A stretch of 64,000 nucleotides of DNA from Streptomyces sp. SAI-135 (GTDB lineage: Bacteria > Actinomycetota > Actinomycetes > Streptomycetales > Streptomycetaceae). The notes under the pieces are model-generated. The model was not told the DNA's origin and made no database searches. It saw only the letters and a program-made list of their open reading frames with translations. Where the stretch lies: contig NZ_JARXYP010000002.1 in NCBI RefSeq assembly GCF_029893805.1, forward strand, positions 2,728,001 to 2,792,000, in the 5' to 3' direction. Below, one piece after another: positions 1 to 7,631 of this stretch. Position 1 is the first letter of the stretch, and each line of letters opens with the position of its first letter. The position numbers and the translations under genes were made by a program.

Positions 1-749
1 ACGATCATCAGGGCGGCCTTGGCGATCTCGGTCTGGAACTCCTCGTCGTGCTCCTCCAGGCCCTCGGGCTTGGCGAAGGTCAGCGAGCCGACCTGGACGT
101 CGGAGGGGCGCAGCGGCTCGTTGGTGTTCATGTTGACGAGCTGGAGGCCCTTGCGCCACATGGTGTGGCGGAGCTTGGTGCCGGGCAGCGGACCGAGGTC
201 GCGCAGCAGCATGACGCCGGAGAGCGGGAACAGGGCCAGCGCGCCGAACATCGTGTTGCGGATCAGCTTGCGACGGCCGAGCGCCGACTCCTTGGCACCC
301 TGCTTGAAGTCCGCGTGGACCTTCGCGCGGACCTCGGGGGACGCCTCGATCGGGTGACGCTCGTCGGCGATCTCCTCGTCGGACATCAGGGTGCGGGCCC
401 AGTGGACCGCGCCCGCGCCGATCGCGAAGAGGGCGAGACCGAGGGTCAGGCCCAGCGCGAAGTTCAGCGCGTTGATGTGGCCGATCGGGAAGACGTAGAT
501 CGACTTGTCGTGGGGGATGGCCACGTACGAGGCGATGAACCCGATCGTCGACAGCATCGAGACTGTGAAGAGCATGGCCACCGTGCGCTCGGACCGCTTG
601 GCGGCCCGCTCGTCGATGTCCTGCACCCGGTGCTCGTGGGGCGGCAGGCCGGGGTCCGCGAACGGGTTCTTCTCGTCCGCGACACCGACCGCGCCGTGCG
701 CGTCCTGCTCTGCGGGCAGGTTCTCTTCTGGAATGTCTTGGCTACTCAT
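1..749 (-). CDS. qcrA: Cytochrome bc1 complex Rieske iron-sulfur subunit, partial
   Basis: This is the N-terminal part (about 249 residues) of the actinobacterial Rieske subunit; the C-terminal [2Fe-2S] domain with its Cys-His motifs lies beyond the window edge. Three membrane segments are visible, two in the first half and one before the truncation, which is the actinobacterial form (most other bacteria have one). The subunit passes electrons from menaquinol to the dihaem cytochrome QcrC. The ATG at 747-749 overlaps the qcrC stop (ATGA arrangement), so the two are translationally coupled. qcrB is expected just outside the window. Identity is inferred from the membrane layout and from qcrC and ctaE upstream. 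Confidence 0.9.
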   Translation of the reverse strand, partial: MSSQDIPEENLPAEQDAHGAVGVADEKNPFADPGLPPHEHRVQDIDERAAKRSERTVAMLFTVSMLSTIGFIASYVAIPHDKSIYVFPIGHINALNFALGLTLGLALFAIGAGAVHWARTLMSDEEIADERHPIEASPEVRAKVHADFKQGAKESALGRRKLIRNTMFGALALFPLSGVMLLRDLGPLPGTKLRHTMWRKGLQLVNMNTNEPLRPSDVQVGSLTFAKPEGLEEHDEEFQTEIAKAALMI

Positions 750-1555
750 GACTTCTTGGCCTTTGCGGTCCGAGCGGCGACCCAGACGGCGACCGCGATC
801 AGCGCGCCGAGGCCGAAGATCCAGGCGAACAGGCCTTCGGAGACCGGGCCGAGACCGCCCAGCTCAAGGCCGCCGGGGCTCACGGTGTCGTCGCCGTTGA
901 CCGCGTTCAGGTACGCGATGATGTCCTTCTTGTTCTGCTCCGACAGCGTGGTGTCGGGGAACGACGGCATGTTCTGCGGGCCGGTCTGCATGGCCTCGTA
1001 GATGTGCTTCGGGTCGACGCCCTCGAGGCTCGGCGCGAACTTGCCGTGCGTCAGCGCGCCACCCTTGCCGGTGAAGTTGTGGCACTGGGTGCAGTTGTCA
1101 CGGAACAGCTCGCCGCCCTTGGCGATGTCGGCACCGTCGGGGCCGTACTGCGCCTCGGTCGGGATGTTCGGACCCGCGCCCAGCGAGGAGATGTACGCGG
1201 CCAGCTGGTCGATCTCGGCCTGCGTGTAGATGACCTTCTTGCGCGGAACCTGCGCACCAGGCTGCTGGGCCGGCATACGGCCGGTGCCGACCTGGAAGTC
1301 GACGGCCGCGGCGCCCACGCCCACGAGGCTCGGACCGTCGGAGGACCCCTGACCGCCGGTGCCGTGGCAGCTGGCACAGCCTACGGCGAAGAGCTTCTTG
1401 CCCTCGTCGATGGCCAGGGACTGGGCGGTTTCATCTGCCTTCGCCTTGTCCGCGGGGGCGAACACGGCGTACAGCCCCCCGGTGCATGCCAGCGCGAGGA
1501 GTAGGACGACGAGCGCCGCCAGCGGGTGGCGTCGTCGTGCGGAGAGCTTTTTCAC
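746..1555 (-). CDS. qcrC: Cytochrome bc1 complex dihaem cytochrome c subunit
   Basis: A 269-residue membrane-anchored cytochrome c with two CxxCH haem-binding motifs (C60-x-x-C63-H64 and C155-x-x-C158-H159), an N-terminal signal/anchor segment (about residues 10-33) and a C-terminal membrane helix followed by a lysine-rich tail. In actinobacteria this dihaem subunit replaces soluble cytochrome c and carries electrons directly from bc1 to the aa3 oxidase in a supercomplex. It lies 60 bp downstream of ctaE and overlaps qcrA, giving the operon ctaE-qcrC-qcrA-(qcrB). No unusual features; family assignment is secure. Confidence 0.96.
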   Translation of the reverse strand: MKKLSARRRHPLAALVVLLLALACTGGLYAVFAPADKAKADETAQSLAIDEGKKLFAVGCASCHGTGGQGSSDGPSLVGVGAAAVDFQVGTGRMPAQQPGAQVPRKKVIYTQAEIDQLAAYISSLGAGPNIPTEAQYGPDGADIAKGGELFRDNCTQCHNFTGKGGALTHGKFAPSLEGVDPKHIYEAMQTGPQNMPSFPDTTLSEQNKKDIIAYLNAVNGDDTVSPGGLELGGLGPVSEGLFAWIFGLGALIAVAVWVAARTAKAKKS

Positions 1556-1615
1556 GGATTACCCCGGTGTCAGGATCTTCTGCGTCGATGCTTGCGATGT
1601 CGGGAGCGGGCCCGG

Positions 1616-2236
1616 CTACTTGATCATGTAGATCGTGGCGAAGAGGCCGATCCAGACCACGTCGACGAAGTGCCAGTAGTAGGACACGACGATGGCCGCG
1701 GTCGCCTGCTCGTGGGTGAACCTCTTGGCCGCGTAGGTACGCCCGAGAACGAACAGGAACGCGATGAGGCCGCCCGTCACGTGCATGCCGTGGAAGCCGG
1801 TGGTCAGGTAGAACACCGAGCCGTACGGGTCGGAGGAGAGCGAGAGCCCGTCCTTCTTCACCAGCTCCGTGTACTCGTAGATCTGACCGCCGATGAAGAT
1901 CGCGCCCATGATGAAGGTGATGATGAACCAGCCCCGGAGCTTCTTCACGTCACCGCGCTCGGCGGCGAAGACGCCGAGCTGGCAGGTGAGGGAGGAGAGC
2001 ACCAGGATCGTGGTGTTGGTCGCCGAGAACGGGAAGTTCAGGGCGTGCGCCATTTCCTTCCAGTGATCAGGACCCGTCACCGATCGCAGGGTGAAGTACA
2101 TCGCGAAGAGGGCCGCGAAGAACATCAGCTCGGAACTCAGCCAGATGATGGTTCCGACGCTGGTGAGGTTCGGTCGGTTGACCGACGGGTGCGCGTGCCC
2201 GGTTGTCTCTGTCGTTGCTGTCGCCACGACCGACAT
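1616..2236 (-). CDS. ctaE: Cytochrome c oxidase subunit III
   Basis: A 206-residue protein with five predicted membrane helices and no subunit I-like haem ligands, matching the short actinobacterial CtaE. It stabilises the aa3 oxidase core encoded by ctaC-ctaD-ctaF at 4.3-7.4 kb. It is the first gene of the ctaE-qcrCAB operon. The ATG at 2234-2236 has no recognisable Shine-Dalgarno sequence and lies inside a perfect 21-bp palindrome, so initiation may be leaderless or structurally controlled. The start is supported by the length and the usual short N-terminus before the first helix. Confidence 0.95.
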   Translation of the reverse strand: MSVVATATTETTGHAHPSVNRPNLTSVGTIIWLSSELMFFAALFAMYFTLRSVTGPDHWKEMAHALNFPFSATNTTILVLSSLTCQLGVFAAERGDVKKLRGWFIITFIMGAIFIGGQIYEYTELVKKDGLSLSSDPYGSVFYLTTGFHGMHVTGGLIAFLFVLGRTYAAKRFTHEQATAAIVVSYYWHFVDVVWIGLFATIYMIK

Positions 2237-2247
2237 TATGTCGGTCG
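2227..2247. promoter_or_regulatory. 21-bp perfect palindrome over the ctaE start codon
   Basis: Two 10-bp arms (CGACCGACAT and ATGTCGGTCG) flank a single T. The ctaE start codon is inside the palindrome. As DNA it could be an operator in the divergent region between ctaE and the gene at 2382; as RNA it could fold over the start codon. No regulator is identified. Confidence 0.5.
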
Positions 2248-2381
2248 CTTATCCCGCCCTCACCCCGGGGGGTGCCGTTCGGAGTGTCTTGCTGGTCCGT
2301 ACCGGTGTTGACGTGGTGTTCAAGGGAGTAGCATCCGGCCCAACGGGCCTGTCCTTACGACGCTGACGTCACGGAGGAACA

Positions 2382-2783
2382 ATGCAGCCGACCGCCACGG
2401 TGCTGGTCTACAGCGACGATTCCAACACCCGCGAGCAGGTGCGGCTCGCCGCCGGACGGCGACCGGCCCCGGACGTTCCGTTGGTCGAGTTCCTGGAGTG
2501 CGCCACGCCCGCGGCGGTGCTGAAGGAGCTGGACAAGGGCGGGATCGACGTCTGTGTCCTGGACGGGGAGGCCGTGCCGATGGGGGGCATGGGCCTGTGC
2601 CGGCAGATCAAGGACGAGGTGTTCGACTGCCCGCCGGTGCTGTTGCTGATCGGGCGGCCGCAGGACGCGTGGCTGGCCACGTGGAGCCGGGCGGAGGGGG
2701 CGGTGACCCATCCGGTGGATCCGGTGGAGTTCGCCTCGGCGCTGGCTTCTCTGCTGCGGGACCGGAAGGCCTTGAGCGCCTAG
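2382..2783 (+). CDS. Degenerate response-regulator receiver-like protein
   Basis: A 133-residue stand-alone protein that looks like a CheY-type receiver: an acidic pair after strand 1 (YSDD near residue 12), a hydrophobic strand ending in Asp (VCVLDGE, near residue 56), a CRQIKDE helix, and a late strand. The conserved Lys of the usual KP motif is replaced (THPVDP), so normal phosphotransfer is doubtful. There is no output domain. A good ribosome site (CGGAGGAA) precedes the ATG. It is divergent from the ctaE-qcr operon; orthologues beside the cytochrome genes in other Streptomyces would suggest a role in respiratory control, but no function is established here. Confidence 0.75.
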   Translation: MQPTATVLVYSDDSNTREQVRLAAGRRPAPDVPLVEFLECATPAAVLKELDKGGIDVCVLDGEAVPMGGMGLCRQIKDEVFDCPPVLLLIGRPQDAWLATWSRAEGAVTHPVDPVEFASALASLLRDRKALSA

Positions 2784-2822
2784 GAGCACGGGGGCGTCGG
2801 TTCATCGGCGGCTTCGGGCCCC

Positions 2823-2856
2823 TTGTGGCTGGTCGCGCAGTTCCCCGCGCCCCCAG
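2823..2856 (+). repeat. Dispersed intergenic repeat, short form
   Basis: Contains the core TGGCTGGTCGCGCAG followed by TTCCCCGCGCCCC. The same core recurs at 34685-34716, and a longer variant at 7558, 34754 and 51915. It lies between two convergent genes. Its function is unknown to me. Confidence 0.8.
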
Positions 2857-2877
2857 GTGGGCTCCCCTGGCGTGTCT

Positions 2878-4140
2878 CTAAACACTTTCCGGTCGCAGCC
2901 TTGCCGTCTGGTCCGCACTGGGAGCGTCCGGTGTGCCCTTGAACAACGCGCTGCCCTCGCGCCACTTCTTCCAGTCCACGTTCCAGTCGCCGAAGCCGTT
3001 GCCGAAGGGCTCCATCGTGTCGCCCTCGGAGTTGACGACCTGGACGACGTCGCCCTCGCGGACGGTGTCGAAGAACCACTCGGCGTTCGAGGTGCTCATG
3101 CCGGTGCAGCCGTGGCTGACGTTGGCGTAGCCCTGGGAGCCGACCGACCAGGGGGCGGCGTGCACGTACTCGCCGCTCCAGGTGACGCGGGTGGCGTAGT
3201 ACACGGGGAGGTCGTACGACTCCGAGGAGCCTTCGGCGATCCCGATGCTGGTGCCGCGCATACGTACGAAGTACTCCTTGCCCAGTACGACCTTGACGCC
3301 GTTGCGCGTGTCGAAGCCGGGCTTGCCCGTGGTGACCGGGAGCTCCTTGATGACCTCGCCGTTCTTGTAGACCTTCATCGAGTGTGACGAGGCGTCCGTC
3401 ACCGCGATCACCCGGTCGCCGGTGGTCAGCTTCAGGGCCTTGCCCTTGCCGCCCCAGAGCCGGTCGCCGATCTTGATGCCCTCCAGGTCGCTGCGGACCC
3501 GGATGGTGGCGTGGGCGGGCCAGTACTCCCTGGGCCGGTAGTGGAGCTCCTTGTCGTCCACCCAGTGCCAGGCGCCCGGTGCGGCGGGCGCGGACTCCAC
3601 CCTGAGGGCGCGCTCGACGACGGCCCGCTGGGCCTTGTCCTTGACGGGTCTGTCCAGCTTGGCGGTGATGGGCTGGCCGACGCCGTACGTGCCCGACTTG
3701 GGACCGAAGGTGACGTTCAGGCGCTTCTTGCCGAGCGGTCTGCTGGTGTCGAAGTCCAGGACCTTGCGGCCCGGGGCGCCGTCCTCGTCCTCGGTGCTCA
3801 CCCGGACCGTGTAGTGGGCGTTCGCGGCCAGCGGGGAGGTGCTGCGCCAGCGGGTGCCGTCGGCGGAGAGTTCGCCCGCCACACGGCGGCCCGTGGCGTC
3901 CGTGGCGGTGACGTCGGTGATGCGGCCGTCGTCGTCATCGGCGGTGACCTCGAGCGGCTTGTCGGGGTCGGCCTTCTTGCCGTCGCCCGTGGGCGCGTTG
4001 AAGGCGATCTGGTCCGCGGCGTCGTACGGCGTGGCTGCCAGCGGGTTCCCGTCGGACCCGCAGGCGGCGGCGCTCGCGCCGAGGGCGATCACCAGCAGCG
4101 TGCAGCCGACGACGGTGCGGGTACGCGGTGCGTGGTTCAT
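2878..4140 (-). CDS. L,D-transpeptidase lipoprotein with Ig-like domains
   Basis: A 420-residue exported lipoprotein: signal peptide ending in a lipobox (SAAAC at about residues 23-27), then Ig-like beta domains (about 60-260), then a YkuD catalytic domain (about 265-390) with the SHGCTGMS motif holding the nucleophilic Cys and an upstream His. This is the architecture of mycobacterial LdtMt2-type enzymes, which make 3-3 crosslinks in peptidoglycan. A short tail follows the catalytic domain. It sits between the two respiratory operons, convergent with the receiver-like gene. Classification is firm; the exact crosslinking role in this organism is inferred from the family. Confidence 0.93.
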   Translation of the reverse strand: MNHAPRTRTVVGCTLLVIALGASAAACGSDGNPLAATPYDAADQIAFNAPTGDGKKADPDKPLEVTADDDDGRITDVTATDATGRRVAGELSADGTRWRSTSPLAANAHYTVRVSTEDEDGAPGRKVLDFDTSRPLGKKRLNVTFGPKSGTYGVGQPITAKLDRPVKDKAQRAVVERALRVESAPAAPGAWHWVDDKELHYRPREYWPAHATIRVRSDLEGIKIGDRLWGGKGKALKLTTGDRVIAVTDASSHSMKVYKNGEVIKELPVTTGKPGFDTRNGVKVVLGKEYFVRMRGTSIGIAEGSSESYDLPVYYATRVTWSGEYVHAAPWSVGSQGYANVSHGCTGMSTSNAEWFFDTVREGDVVQVVNSEGDTMEPFGNGFGDWNVDWKKWREGSALFKGTPDAPSADQTARLRPESV

Positions 4141-4215
4141 GACTTCACGCTAGGAACGCACGTCAAGAACGGCACGCCGGGTGACTCGTACGAGGGATCC
4201 CGATTGCGGCAAACG

Positions 4216-4255
4216 CAGGAGCCCGGACGCTCCTGACGGAGTGTCCGGGCTCCTG
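4216..4255. terminator. Terminator downstream of ctaF
   Basis: An 18-bp stem (4216-4233 with 4238-4255, one G-T pair) and a 4-nt TGAC loop, just past the ctaF stop codon, in the gap before the L,D-transpeptidase gene. Confidence 0.8.
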
Positions 4256-4271
4256 GTGAGCTCGGTTCGTG

Positions 4272-4670
4272 CTACTGCGTGCGGTTCTCACCGCGGTAGT
4301 ACTCGAAGACCCAGCCGTAGAGGCCGACCAGGATCACCGGCAGCGAGAAGTACAGCAGCCACCAGCCGATCGCGACCGACAGGAAGGCGAGGGCGCCGCC
4401 GAAGCCGAGCGCGAGCGGCTGCCAGCTGTGCGGGCTGAAGAACCCGACCTCGCCGGCGTCGTCCGCGACGTCGGCCTCCTTGTTGTCCTGCGCGCCGGCG
4501 TCCACCCGCTTGGCCGTGAAGCCCAGGTAGAAGCCGATCATGATGGACAGGCCGAAGGCCAGGAAGAGCGCGGTGGTACCGGCCGGCTCCTTCGACCACA
4601 CGCCATAGACGATCGCCATGGCGAGGATGAAGATGCTCAGCCAGAAGAACATCCGTCCCTGGATCTTCAC
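4272..4670 (-). CDS. ctaF: Cytochrome c oxidase subunit IV, actinobacterial type
   Basis: A 132-residue membrane protein with four hydrophobic segments, two near the N-terminus and two near the C-terminus, around a polar, acidic middle (about residues 57-77). This is the small fourth subunit specific to actinobacterial aa3 oxidase. Its ATG overlaps the ctaD stop by 4 bp, so it is coupled to ctaD, and the strong hairpin 17 bp downstream closes the ctaC-ctaD-ctaF operon. Confidence 0.94.
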   Translation of the reverse strand: MKIQGRMFFWLSIFILAMAIVYGVWSKEPAGTTALFLAFGLSIMIGFYLGFTAKRVDAGAQDNKEADVADDAGEVGFFSPHSWQPLALGFGGALAFLSVAIGWWLLYFSLPVILVGLYGWVFEYYRGENRTQ

Positions 4671-6409
4671 TTCCCGGCCTCCTTGCCGCCGTTGCCGGCC
4701 AGAGCCTTCTCACCGTGACCGGCGTTCTCGAGCTGGTCGAGCGCGGCGATCTCCGGGTGGTGCAGGTCGAACGCCGGGGATTCGCTGCGGATCCGCGGCA
4801 GGGTGAGGAAGTTGTGGCGCGGCGGCGGGCAGGAGGTCGCCCACTCGAGCGAGCGGCCGTAGCCCCACGGGTCGTCGACGCCGACCGGCTTGCCGTACTT
4901 GGCCGTCTTCCACACGTTGTAGAGGAACGGCAGGATCGACAGGCCGAGCACGAACGAGCTGATCGTGGAGATCGTGTTCAGGGCGGTGAAGCCGTCGGCC
5001 GCCAGGTAGTCGGCGTAACGACGCGGCATGCCCTCGGCGCCCAGCCAGTGCTGGACCAGGAAGGTGCCGTGGAAGCCGATGAACAGCGTCCAGAACGTGA
5101 TCTTGCCGAGGCGCTCGTCGAGCATCTTGCCGGTGAACTTCGGCCACCAGAAGTGGAAGCCGGAGAACATCGCGAAGACGACGGTGCCGAACACCACGTA
5201 GTGGAAGTGCGCCACCACGAAGTACGAGTCCGAGACGTGGAAGTCCATCGGGGGCGAGGCCAGGATGACACCGGTCAGACCACCGAAGGTGAAGGTGATC
5301 AGGAAGCCGGTGGCCCAGAGCATCGGGGTCTCGAAACTCAGGGACCCCTTCCACATCGTTCCGATCCAGTTGAAGAACTTCACGCCCGTCGGTACGGCGA
5401 TGAGGAACGTCATGAAGGAGAAGAACGGCAGGAGCACACCGCCGGTGACGTACATGTGGTGGGCCCACACCGTCACGGACAGACCCGCGATCGCGATGGT
5501 CGCCGCGATCAGACCCATGTAGCCGAACATCGGCTTGCGGGAGAAGACCGGGATGACCTCGGAGATGATGCCGAAGAACGGCAGGGCGATGATGTACACC
5601 TCTGGGTGGCCGAAGAACCAGAAGAGGTGCTGCCAGAGCAACGCTCCGCCGTTGGCCGCGTCGAAGATGTGTGCCCCGAACTTCCGATCCGCCTCCAGCG
5701 CGAACAGCGCGGCGGCGAGGACGGGGAAGGCGAGCAGGACCAGCACCGCGGTCAGCAGCACGTTCCACACGAAGATCGGCATACGGAACATCGTCATGCC
5801 GGGCGCGCGCATGCAGATGATCGTGGTGATGAAGTTGACCGCACCGAGGATCGTGCCGAAGCCGGAGAAGGCCAGACCCATGATCCACAGGTCGGCGCCG
5901 ACGCCCGGGCTGCGGACCGCGTCCGACAGCGGGGAGTAGGCGAACCAGCCGAAGTCGGCCGCGCCCTGCGGGGTCAGGAAGCCGCCCACCGCGATCGTCG
6001 AGCCGAACAGGTAGAGCCAGTAGGCGAACATGTTCAGCCGCGGGAACGCCACGTCGGGCGCGCCGATCTGCAGCGGCATGATCCAGTTGGTGAAGCCGGC
6101 GAACAGCGGCGTCGCGAACATCAGCAGCATGATCGTGCCGTGCATCGTGAACGCCTGGTTGAACTGCTCGTTCGACATGATCTGCAGACCCGGCCGGGCC
6201 AGCTCGGCGCGCATGAAGAGCGCCATCACGCCGCCGATCAGGAAGAACGCGAACGACGTGACCAGGTACAGCGTCCCGATCGTCTTGTGGTCAGTGGTGG
6301 TGAGCCACTTGATGACCACACTGCCGCGGTTCTGGCGCCGGACCGGCAGCTCGTCCGTGTAGTGGGACCCTGCTGCCGCGGCACCCTGGGGTTCGTTGAG
6401 GATGCTCAC
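4667..6409 (-). CDS. ctaD: Cytochrome c oxidase subunit I
   Basis: A 580-residue haem-copper oxidase subunit with about twelve membrane helices. Visible metal-ligand motifs include MHGTIML (low-spin haem His), FFGHPEVYI (CuB His with the cross-linked Tyr), AHHMY (the two CuB histidines) and AHFHYV (the two haem-ligand histidines). It carries the binuclear haem a3-CuB centre that reduces oxygen and pumps protons. It overlaps ctaC upstream and ctaF downstream by 4 bp each, a tightly coupled operon. Length and motifs are normal. Confidence 0.98.
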   Translation of the reverse strand: MSILNEPQGAAAAGSHYTDELPVRRQNRGSVVIKWLTTTDHKTIGTLYLVTSFAFFLIGGVMALFMRAELARPGLQIMSNEQFNQAFTMHGTIMLLMFATPLFAGFTNWIMPLQIGAPDVAFPRLNMFAYWLYLFGSTIAVGGFLTPQGAADFGWFAYSPLSDAVRSPGVGADLWIMGLAFSGFGTILGAVNFITTIICMRAPGMTMFRMPIFVWNVLLTAVLVLLAFPVLAAALFALEADRKFGAHIFDAANGGALLWQHLFWFFGHPEVYIIALPFFGIISEVIPVFSRKPMFGYMGLIAATIAIAGLSVTVWAHHMYVTGGVLLPFFSFMTFLIAVPTGVKFFNWIGTMWKGSLSFETPMLWATGFLITFTFGGLTGVILASPPMDFHVSDSYFVVAHFHYVVFGTVVFAMFSGFHFWWPKFTGKMLDERLGKITFWTLFIGFHGTFLVQHWLGAEGMPRRYADYLAADGFTALNTISTISSFVLGLSILPFLYNVWKTAKYGKPVGVDDPWGYGRSLEWATSCPPPRHNFLTLPRIRSESPAFDLHHPEIAALDQLENAGHGEKALAGNGGKEAGK

Positions 6410-7365
6410 AGGTTCGTCGTCTCCCGGTCCTTCTCATGGGCGGTCTGCTCGATGCCCGCGGGAACGTAACCGGTCTGCCCCTTCTTCGCGAGGTCCTTGA
6501 GGTGCTGCTCGTAGCGCTCGGGGGAGACGACCTTCACGTTGAACAGCATCCGGGAGTGGTCGACGCCGCAGAGCTCGGCGCACTTGCCGAGGAAGGTGCC
6601 CTCCTTGTTGGGGGTCACCTCGAAGGCGTTGGTGTGGCCCGGGATGACGTCCTGCTTCATCAGGAACGGCACCACCCAGAAGGAGTGGATGACGTCACGC
6701 GAGGTGAGGACGAAGCGGACCGTCTTGCCCTTGGGGAGCCAGAGGGTCGGGCCGGGGTTGCCGGTCTGCGGGTTCCGCGTGGCCGGCGTCCCGAAGTCGT
6801 AGACACCGCCCGCGTTCGCCGGGAAGTCGTCCTTGAACCGGGTCGGAATCGCGTCCAGGTTCTTGTCCGTCTTCGCGTCGCCCGTGGAACCCGCGACGGG
6901 CGCGACGTAGTTGAAGGCCCAGCTCCACTGGTAGCCGACGACGTTGATGGTGACGTCGGGCTGCTTCTTGAGGCTGAGCAGCTTCGACTCGTCGCGGGCC
7001 GTGAAGTAGAAGAGGACCGAGACGATGACGAGCGGAACCACCGTGTACAGCGCCTCGATGGGCATGTTGTACCGGGTCTGCGGAGGTACCTCGACCTTGG
7101 TGCGGCTGCGCCGGTGGAAGATGGCGCTCCAGATGATCAGACCCCACACCAGCACGCCGACGGCGAGCGCGGCAGCCCAGGAGCCCTGCCACAGGGAGAG
7201 GATCCGCGGAGCCTCTTCCGTGGTCGGGGTGGGCATACCAAGGCGGGGGAAGTCCTTGTATGTGCAACCGGTGGCGGTCGCCAGGACCAGGCCCGCGGTC
7301 ATTGCCTGCAGCAGCTTCCGCCGCATCGGGCGCCGCGGCGAGCGGTCGGAGCCGTTGGGACTCAC
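6406..7365 (-). CDS. ctaC: Cytochrome c oxidase subunit II
   Basis: A 319-residue lipoprotein subunit: signal peptide with a lipobox ending ATATGC (about residue 34), two membrane helices (about 55-77 and 108-127), and a periplasmic cupredoxin domain with the CuA ligand pattern CAELCGVDHSRM near residue 270. It accepts electrons from the bc1 dihaem cytochrome. The GTG start at 7363-7365 is preceded by GGGAAGG at suitable spacing. It is the first gene of the ctaCDF operon; an inverted repeat at 7450-7478 lies in its upstream region. Confidence 0.97.
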   Translation of the reverse strand: MSPNGSDRSPRRPMRRKLLQAMTAGLVLATATGCTYKDFPRLGMPTPTTEEAPRILSLWQGSWAAALAVGVLVWGLIIWSAIFHRRSRTKVEVPPQTRYNMPIEALYTVVPLVIVSVLFYFTARDESKLLSLKKQPDVTINVVGYQWSWAFNYVAPVAGSTGDAKTDKNLDAIPTRFKDDFPANAGGVYDFGTPATRNPQTGNPGPTLWLPKGKTVRFVLTSRDVIHSFWVVPFLMKQDVIPGHTNAFEVTPNKEGTFLGKCAELCGVDHSRMLFNVKVVSPERYEQHLKDLAKKGQTGYVPAGIEQTAHEKDRETTNL

Positions 7366-7449
7366 GTAGCGCCTTCCCGAGAGTCTCGCCCGCGCGGTTG
7401 GCTGCGGCCTGCCTGCTTCGGTGGTCGGTCGCCGCCCTGCGTCGGGCAG

Positions 7450-7478
7450 GGGTTTGGATGTTTATGCGGACCAAACCC
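7450..7478. promoter_or_regulatory. 8-bp inverted repeat upstream of ctaC
   Basis: GGGTTTGG at 7450-7457 and its exact complement CCAAACCC at 7471-7478, separated by 13 bp that are unusually AT-rich for this genome. It lies 85-113 bp upstream of the ctaC start, where a promoter or operator would be expected. No regulator is recognised. Confidence 0.5.
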
Positions 7479-7557
7479 TAGCCGACGCCCTCCGGGGGTT
7501 CAGCGGGAGGGGGGCCTACTGGGTCGGGGGTTCGCTGGTTTGGCGGCCGCAGGTGCG

Positions 7558-7613
7558 TTGTGGCTGGTCGCGCCCCGCGGCGGAGCCGCTATGGATACAG
7601 CCCCGCGCCCCTG
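7558..7613 (+). repeat. Dispersed intergenic repeat, long form
   Basis: Starts TTGTGGCTGGTCGCGCC, has an internal small dyad (GCGGCGGAGCCGC) and ends ATACAGCCCCGCGCCCCT. It matches 34754-34806 and, inverted, 51915-51971. This copy lies between divergent genes, immediately upstream of the desulfurase fusion gene. Confidence 0.8.
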
Positions 7614-7631
7614 GGGAGTTAGCGTTGGCGT

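Noticed and set aside
4715..6469. 584-codon plus-strand frame opposite ctaD
   Set aside because: ctaD has all haem-copper motifs; the antisense product is Glu/Arg/Asp-rich with no domain.
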